Assembly: GCA_016931785.1 (NCBI GenBank)
Contig: JAFGED010000319.1
Location: 1-38,722, forward strand
Length of the DNA stretch: 38,722 bases
Reading direction: 5' to 3'
Source of the DNA: Anaerolineae bacterium
GTDB lineage: Bacteria; Chloroflexota; Anaerolineae; B4-G1
Part shown: positions 35,401 to 38,722 of the stretch, piece by piece
How positions within the stretch are numbered: position 1 is the stretch's first letter
Layout of the letters: every line of letters begins with the position of its first letter
The notes under the pieces: generated by a model
The model's database searches: none
What the model was told of the DNA's origin: nothing
The model's input: only the letters and a program-made list of their open reading frames with translations
Program-made: the position numbers and the translations under genes

Positions 35401-38400
35401 CTGGTCTATTCCGGCACGCTGACCACCGACGCCCGCGCCGAGGGCGTGGTGGCCTTTACTCCTGAGGTAGGCGGTTCCTATCGCGTCGTCGTAGGTAGCC
35501 CCCCCTTAGCCCCCCCCGCAAGCGGGGGGGGAACGGAAGGGATGCGCAGCTCTACGTGGGTGTGGGCCACCGGGGATGGGTACATCTCCTGGCTGCGGCA
35601 GAACAACGACCGCATCACCCTCATCAGCGACAAGACCTCCTACGTCCCCGGCGAGACGGCCGAGGTTCTGATCCCCAGTCCTTTTGCGGGCGAGCATTGG
35701 GCGTGGATCACCGTCGAGCGAGGCGGTGTGTTGACCCAGGAGGTGCTGCGGCTGGAGAACAACTCCACCGTCTACAGGCTGCCCATCACCGCCGACCACG
35801 CGCCCAATATCTACGTCTCTGCGGTCATCTTCAAGGGGCCGGATGCCGCCTCTCCTGACGGAGAGGGAGAGCCGGTGGCGACCCACAAGGTGGGCTACGT
35901 CCTGCTGACGGTCGAGCCGGTGGAGCAGACGTTGAGCGTCACGCTGACCCCCAGCGCTAGGCAGGCGGAGCCGGGCGATACCGTCACCTTTGACGTGCTG
36001 GTCCGCGACGCCGCTGGCAAGCCGGTGCAGGCCGCCTTCTCCCTCGACCTGGTCGACAAGGCGGTGCTCAGCCTGCAGCCGCGCACGCCGAACGCCATCA
36101 ATGAGGAGTTCTACCGGCAGCGGGGCCTGGGCGTCACGACCTACAGCGGGTTGGCCATCTCTGTCAACCGGCTGGTGGAGGAAGAAAAGGAGGATCTCGG
36201 GGCGCCCTTGGGCATGGGCGGCGGAGGCGACGCGGGGGAGGAAGCGCCATCTGAGCTGCCCCCGCCGGCAGCGCCCACGCCCGCGCCGGGAGTTGAAGAG
36301 GATAAGCGCAGTGAGGCAACTGGGCTTCCGCCCGGCGTCGAGCTGCGAGAGGAGTTCGAGGACACCGCCTTCTGGAACGCCAACGTCGTCACCGATGGGG
36401 ACGGCCGCGCCACCGTCGAGGTCAAGCTGCCCGATAACCTCACCACCTGGGTCATGCGCGGCGTCGGCGCGACCGCCGACACGCATGTGGGCGAGGGGAC
36501 GGTCGAGCTGCTGGTCACCAAGCCGCTGCTGGTGCGGCCCGTGGCGCCGCGCTTCTTCGTCGTGGGCGACCGGGTGCAACTGGCGGCGCTGGTCAGCAAC
36601 AACACCGGCAAGGCGCAGGAGGTTGAGGTTTCGCTGCTTGCCGAAGGGTTGAAAATCAGCGGATCGGCGAGCCAGCGAGTGAGCATCGCCGATGGGGGCG
36701 AGGCCAAGGTCACCTGGTGGGTGGAGGTCGGGGACGTGGAGGCGGTCGACGTGGTGATGAGCGCCGTCGCCGGGGAGTACTCCGACGCCGCGCGACCTCG
36801 ACTTACAACTGGCCCCGACGGCACGCTCCTGGTTTACCGCTACGCCGCGCCCGAGATCGTGGGCACCGGCGGGCAGCTGGTGGGCGAGGACGCGCGCACC
36901 GAGGTGATCGCGCTGCCGCCCAAGTACGACGACCGGCAGGGCGAGCTCACCGTGCGGCTCGATCCATCGCTGGCGGCGGGGATGCGCGACGGCCTGACCT
37001 ACCTGGAGCATTATCCATACGAGTGCACCGAGCAGGTAGTCTCGCGGTTCTTGCCGAACGTGCTGACCTACCAGGCGCTGAAGAGGCTGGATATCAGAGA
37101 TCAAGAGCTGGAGGCGCGGCTGCCCGGCTTGGTCGAGGAAGGGATAGATAAGCTCGTCCTGCGGCAGAACGGCGACGGCGGCTGGGGATGGTGGTACGGC
37201 AATGAGAGCAACCCCTACCTGAGTGCTTACGCCGTCTTTGGGCTGGTCAGGGCGCAGGAGGCCGGGTTCGAGGTGCCGGAGGGGACCCTGCGGCGCGGCC
37301 TGGCTTACCTGGAGGGCACGCTGGTGCGCGCTCGCGACCTGCAATCCTATCGTGAGGCCAACCGGCAGGCGTTCGTGCTCTACGTGCTGGCCGAGGCCGG
37401 CGAGACGAAGCGCGCAAGCGAATATGTAGGTGACCTCTTCGACCGCCGCGACAAGCTCAGCCACTACGGGCGGGCGTTCCTGGCGATGACGCTGGGGTTG
37501 ATCGACGCGGGCGATGGCCGGATCAACACTCTCCTCTCAGACCTGCAAAACGACGCCATCCTCAGCGCCACCGGCGCTCACTGGGAGGAGGCCAATTACG
37601 ACCGGTGGGCGATGAACACCGACACGCGCTCCACGGCGGTCATCCTGGACGCGCTGGTGCACCTCGATCCCGGGAACGCCGCCGATGGCGGCCTCATCCC
37701 GCAGGTGGTGCGCTGGCTGATGGTCGCCCGCAGGGACGGCATCTGGGAGACCACGCAGGAGACGGCCTGGGCGCTCATCGCACTCTCCGACTGGATGGCC
37801 GTCACCGGCGAGCTGGAGGGCGAGTATGCGTACGGCGTGTGGCTCAACGGCGATGCCCTAGCTGCGGGTGAGGTGACGCCGTCAACTGTCGACGAGTCGG
37901 TGCACTTGCGCGTGGGAGTGGCGGAGCTACTTGCCGACGCGGGCAACCGGCTCACTGTGGGGCGCGGGCCGGGCGAGGGTCGCTTGTACTACACCGCGCA
38001 TCTCAAGGTCTACCTGCCGGTGGAGGAGATCGAGCCGCTCAACCGGGGCGTCATCGTCCAGCGCCGGTACGTCGATCCCGATTGCACGCTGGGGGCCAAG
38101 TGCCCGGAGGTGAACAAGGTCGAGGTCGGCGACGTGGTGCAGGTGCGGCTGACCATCATCGCGCCGCACGATCTGTACTATGTGGTCGTCGAGGACCCGC
38201 TGCCGGCCGGCGCCGAGGCGATCGATCCCAGCCTGGCGACGACGAGCTTGGCGGCGGAGGAGCCCGGGCTCTATCGCGGGAAGGAAGGGGAGGAGGGGTA
38301 CGACTTTTACCACTGGTGGTGGCGCTGGTACAGCCACAGCGAGTTGCGGGATGAAAAGGTGGTGCTCTTTGCCGACTACCTGCCGGCGGGTACCTACGAG

Positions 38401-38529
38401 TTCGTCTACACCTTCCGCGCCACGCTGCCGGGCGAGTATCACGTCATCCCCACCGTGGCCTACGAGTTCTACTTCCCGGAGGTGTTTGGCCGGGCGGATG
38501 GGCGGTTGTTCGTGATCGAGGAAGAGTAG
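32473..38529 (+). CDS. Alpha-2-macroglobulin family lipoprotein with N-terminal Ig-like (Big_5-type) repeats
   Basis: SD AGGAGG; lipobox LLAGC; repeated PxxGxxxVxxxxxIxVxFNxP domains; YTDRPIYRPGQTVYFRGVIR; NVVTDGDGRATVEVKLPDNLTTW; thioester motif EHYPYECTEQVVSRFLPN; 2018 aa. Confidence 0.93.
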   Translation: MKKTSLYRVLVFVLLCSLLAGCLCPADPTATPVSTPPPYTPPPPGNVAPVVVQRTPEPGEELAIDAAIQLVFDRPMDKRSVESAFLVGPGISGAIEWIDDRTVNFRPARALERDAEYLVTVGPEAKAADGNAIDGAYRFRFRTVGFLEVAQVIPAPGTADVQAESAITVIFNRPVVALTAVSDPAYTELPQPLAFDPPIAGGGEWLNTSIYVFTPDRPLAGGTTYTARIAAGLEDTTGGVLGEDYEWTFSTQPPQVVWLAPSEDEQLVGVDTAVQVIFNMPIDPASAKAAFHLEAAGAQVAGTTEVDGSTLVFTPDRWLSFDTTYTARVDKGVRSAGGGAGMREDYVWRFTTVPLPYIVSTSPYNGQRDAWPYTTFSIVFNTPIDPATVMPNLEMTPPLSPTQVYTYFSRWDNTFVLSFGAQPSTDYEVRIGPNIADPYGNVTGQELTVRFRTADLDPWAEIRVPSTVGTLDANQPARVAVSHLNTNRLDLSLYRLDVDEFFRAQQNWWEYAPAGSPIRQWSVSVEAPLNETESALLDLADGGALAPGVYLLDLRAPGVRYDNWSHRKLLVVSKYNLTLKRSWDKVWIWATDLETGQPAGGLKLAVLDYSGSVIGSATTGADGVASLSLSATGDVYVVAQEPFVIAGTSWDWSAGISPWEFGLETEPTYPHYRAHVYTDRPIYRPGQTVYFRGVIRMEDDVHYSLPAGRNVAVSIYDAVGEEVYRETLSLDEYGAFHGELALPEGASLGGYYLNAHLGEDYFDAMFQVAAYRPPEFEVVVTPQKTELAAGQSTKASVEVSYFFGGPVANAAVEWHVLSTPYRFEPTQFGRYSFGDDDDPWVCRWCWWWEEPTPEFVLGGSGSTDADGRLTVVLPTEVMTGGQRLTVEATVYGNDGQVISGRGDIVVHRGEFYVGLAPQQYVGEAGKEMAVDVVTVNWAGERLARQDLEFEVYRREWINTFVESEGSGHWEWETEDTLVYSGTLTTDARAEGVVAFTPEVGGSYRVVVGSPPLAPPASGGGTEGMRSSTWVWATGDGYISWLRQNNDRITLISDKTSYVPGETAEVLIPSPFAGEHWAWITVERGGVLTQEVLRLENNSTVYRLPITADHAPNIYVSAVIFKGPDAASPDGEGEPVATHKVGYVLLTVEPVEQTLSVTLTPSARQAEPGDTVTFDVLVRDAAGKPVQAAFSLDLVDKAVLSLQPRTPNAINEEFYRQRGLGVTTYSGLAISVNRLVEEEKEDLGAPLGMGGGGDAGEEAPSELPPPAAPTPAPGVEEDKRSEATGLPPGVELREEFEDTAFWNANVVTDGDGRATVEVKLPDNLTTWVMRGVGATADTHVGEGTVELLVTKPLLVRPVAPRFFVVGDRVQLAALVSNNTGKAQEVEVSLLAEGLKISGSASQRVSIADGGEAKVTWWVEVGDVEAVDVVMSAVAGEYSDAARPRLTTGPDGTLLVYRYAAPEIVGTGGQLVGEDARTEVIALPPKYDDRQGELTVRLDPSLAAGMRDGLTYLEHYPYECTEQVVSRFLPNVLTYQALKRLDIRDQELEARLPGLVEEGIDKLVLRQNGDGGWGWWYGNESNPYLSAYAVFGLVRAQEAGFEVPEGTLRRGLAYLEGTLVRARDLQSYREANRQAFVLYVLAEAGETKRASEYVGDLFDRRDKLSHYGRAFLAMTLGLIDAGDGRINTLLSDLQNDAILSATGAHWEEANYDRWAMNTDTRSTAVILDALVHLDPGNAADGGLIPQVVRWLMVARRDGIWETTQETAWALIALSDWMAVTGELEGEYAYGVWLNGDALAAGEVTPSTVDESVHLRVGVAELLADAGNRLTVGRGPGEGRLYYTAHLKVYLPVEEIEPLNRGVIVQRRYVDPDCTLGAKCPEVNKVEVGDVVQVRLTIIAPHDLYYVVVEDPLPAGAEAIDPSLATTSLAAEEPGLYRGKEGEEGYDFYHWWWRWYSHSELRDEKVVLFADYLPAGTYEFVYTFRATLPGEYHVIPTVAYEFYFPEVFGRADGRLFVIEEE

Positions 38530-38533
38530 ATGG

Positions 38534-38585
38534 CGAACCTTCCCGAAAGCTCAAGCGACCGCAGGTCGCCGCTTTCAGGAAGGTC
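38534..38585. repeat. Nested palindrome downstream of the A2M gene
   Basis: GAACCTTCCCGAAAGC...GCGACC-GCA-GGTCGC...GCTTTCAGGAAGGTC. Confidence 0.6.
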
Positions 38586-38618
38586 AAAAGCCCTCGGCCA
38601 TTGGCCGAGGGCTTTTTT
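38585..38618 (+). terminator. Rho-independent terminator of the A2M gene
   Basis: AAAAGCCCTCGGCC-ATT-GGCCGAGGGCTTTTTT. Confidence 0.9.
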
Positions 38619-38722
38619 ACTTGAGCGTCTGTCATGCGTTCGCGGCGATGAGTCGCCGACTACGAACCAAAACGGGTTTTTTTAGCGCGTTCTCACGGCG
38701 CCTTGTCGGTGACGCTCACCAC

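Noticed and set aside
35506-37464. 652-aa antisense ORF opposite the A2M gene
   Set aside because: Same codon-bias artefact; the sense strand carries conserved A2M motifs.

Overview
High-GC bacterial window, probably Chloroflexota/Anaerolineae-like (inferred from protein style and repeat types, not tested). Left to right: GH67 alpha-glucuronidase with an overlapping GNAT gene; short-form S-adenosylhomocysteinase abutting a small membrane protein; RRM RNA-binding protein with a structured leader (minus strand); a Vps62-like/PrsW-like fusion protein whose expected catalytic glutamates look substituted; a truncated gene remnant; tRNA-Arg(CCT); an orphan sugar-type solute-binding lipoprotein (minus). 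From about 10.1 to 29.4 kb there is an array of GT-C/PMT-like multi-pass membrane proteins (six ArnT-like paralogs, one DUF2079, one YfhO-like) with a DUF11 surface protein in the middle. Then come a YbhN/LPG-synthase-TM-like protein, a FemAB-like acetyltransferase, a LURP-one-like protein, and a 2018-aa alpha-2-macroglobulin lipoprotein with a thioester motif. The most unusual signals are: (1) short dispersed repeats that appear domesticated in frame inside the glycosyltransferase and A2M genes; (2) a family of long palindromic hairpin elements, two copies of which flank a three-gene segment and one of which supplies a stop codon; (3) a shared, tandem-duplicable C-terminal module on all six ArnT-like proteins; (4) a structured leader upstream of the RRM gene; (5) the possible PrsW pseudoprotease. 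All family calls come from reading the translations; no database search was run.
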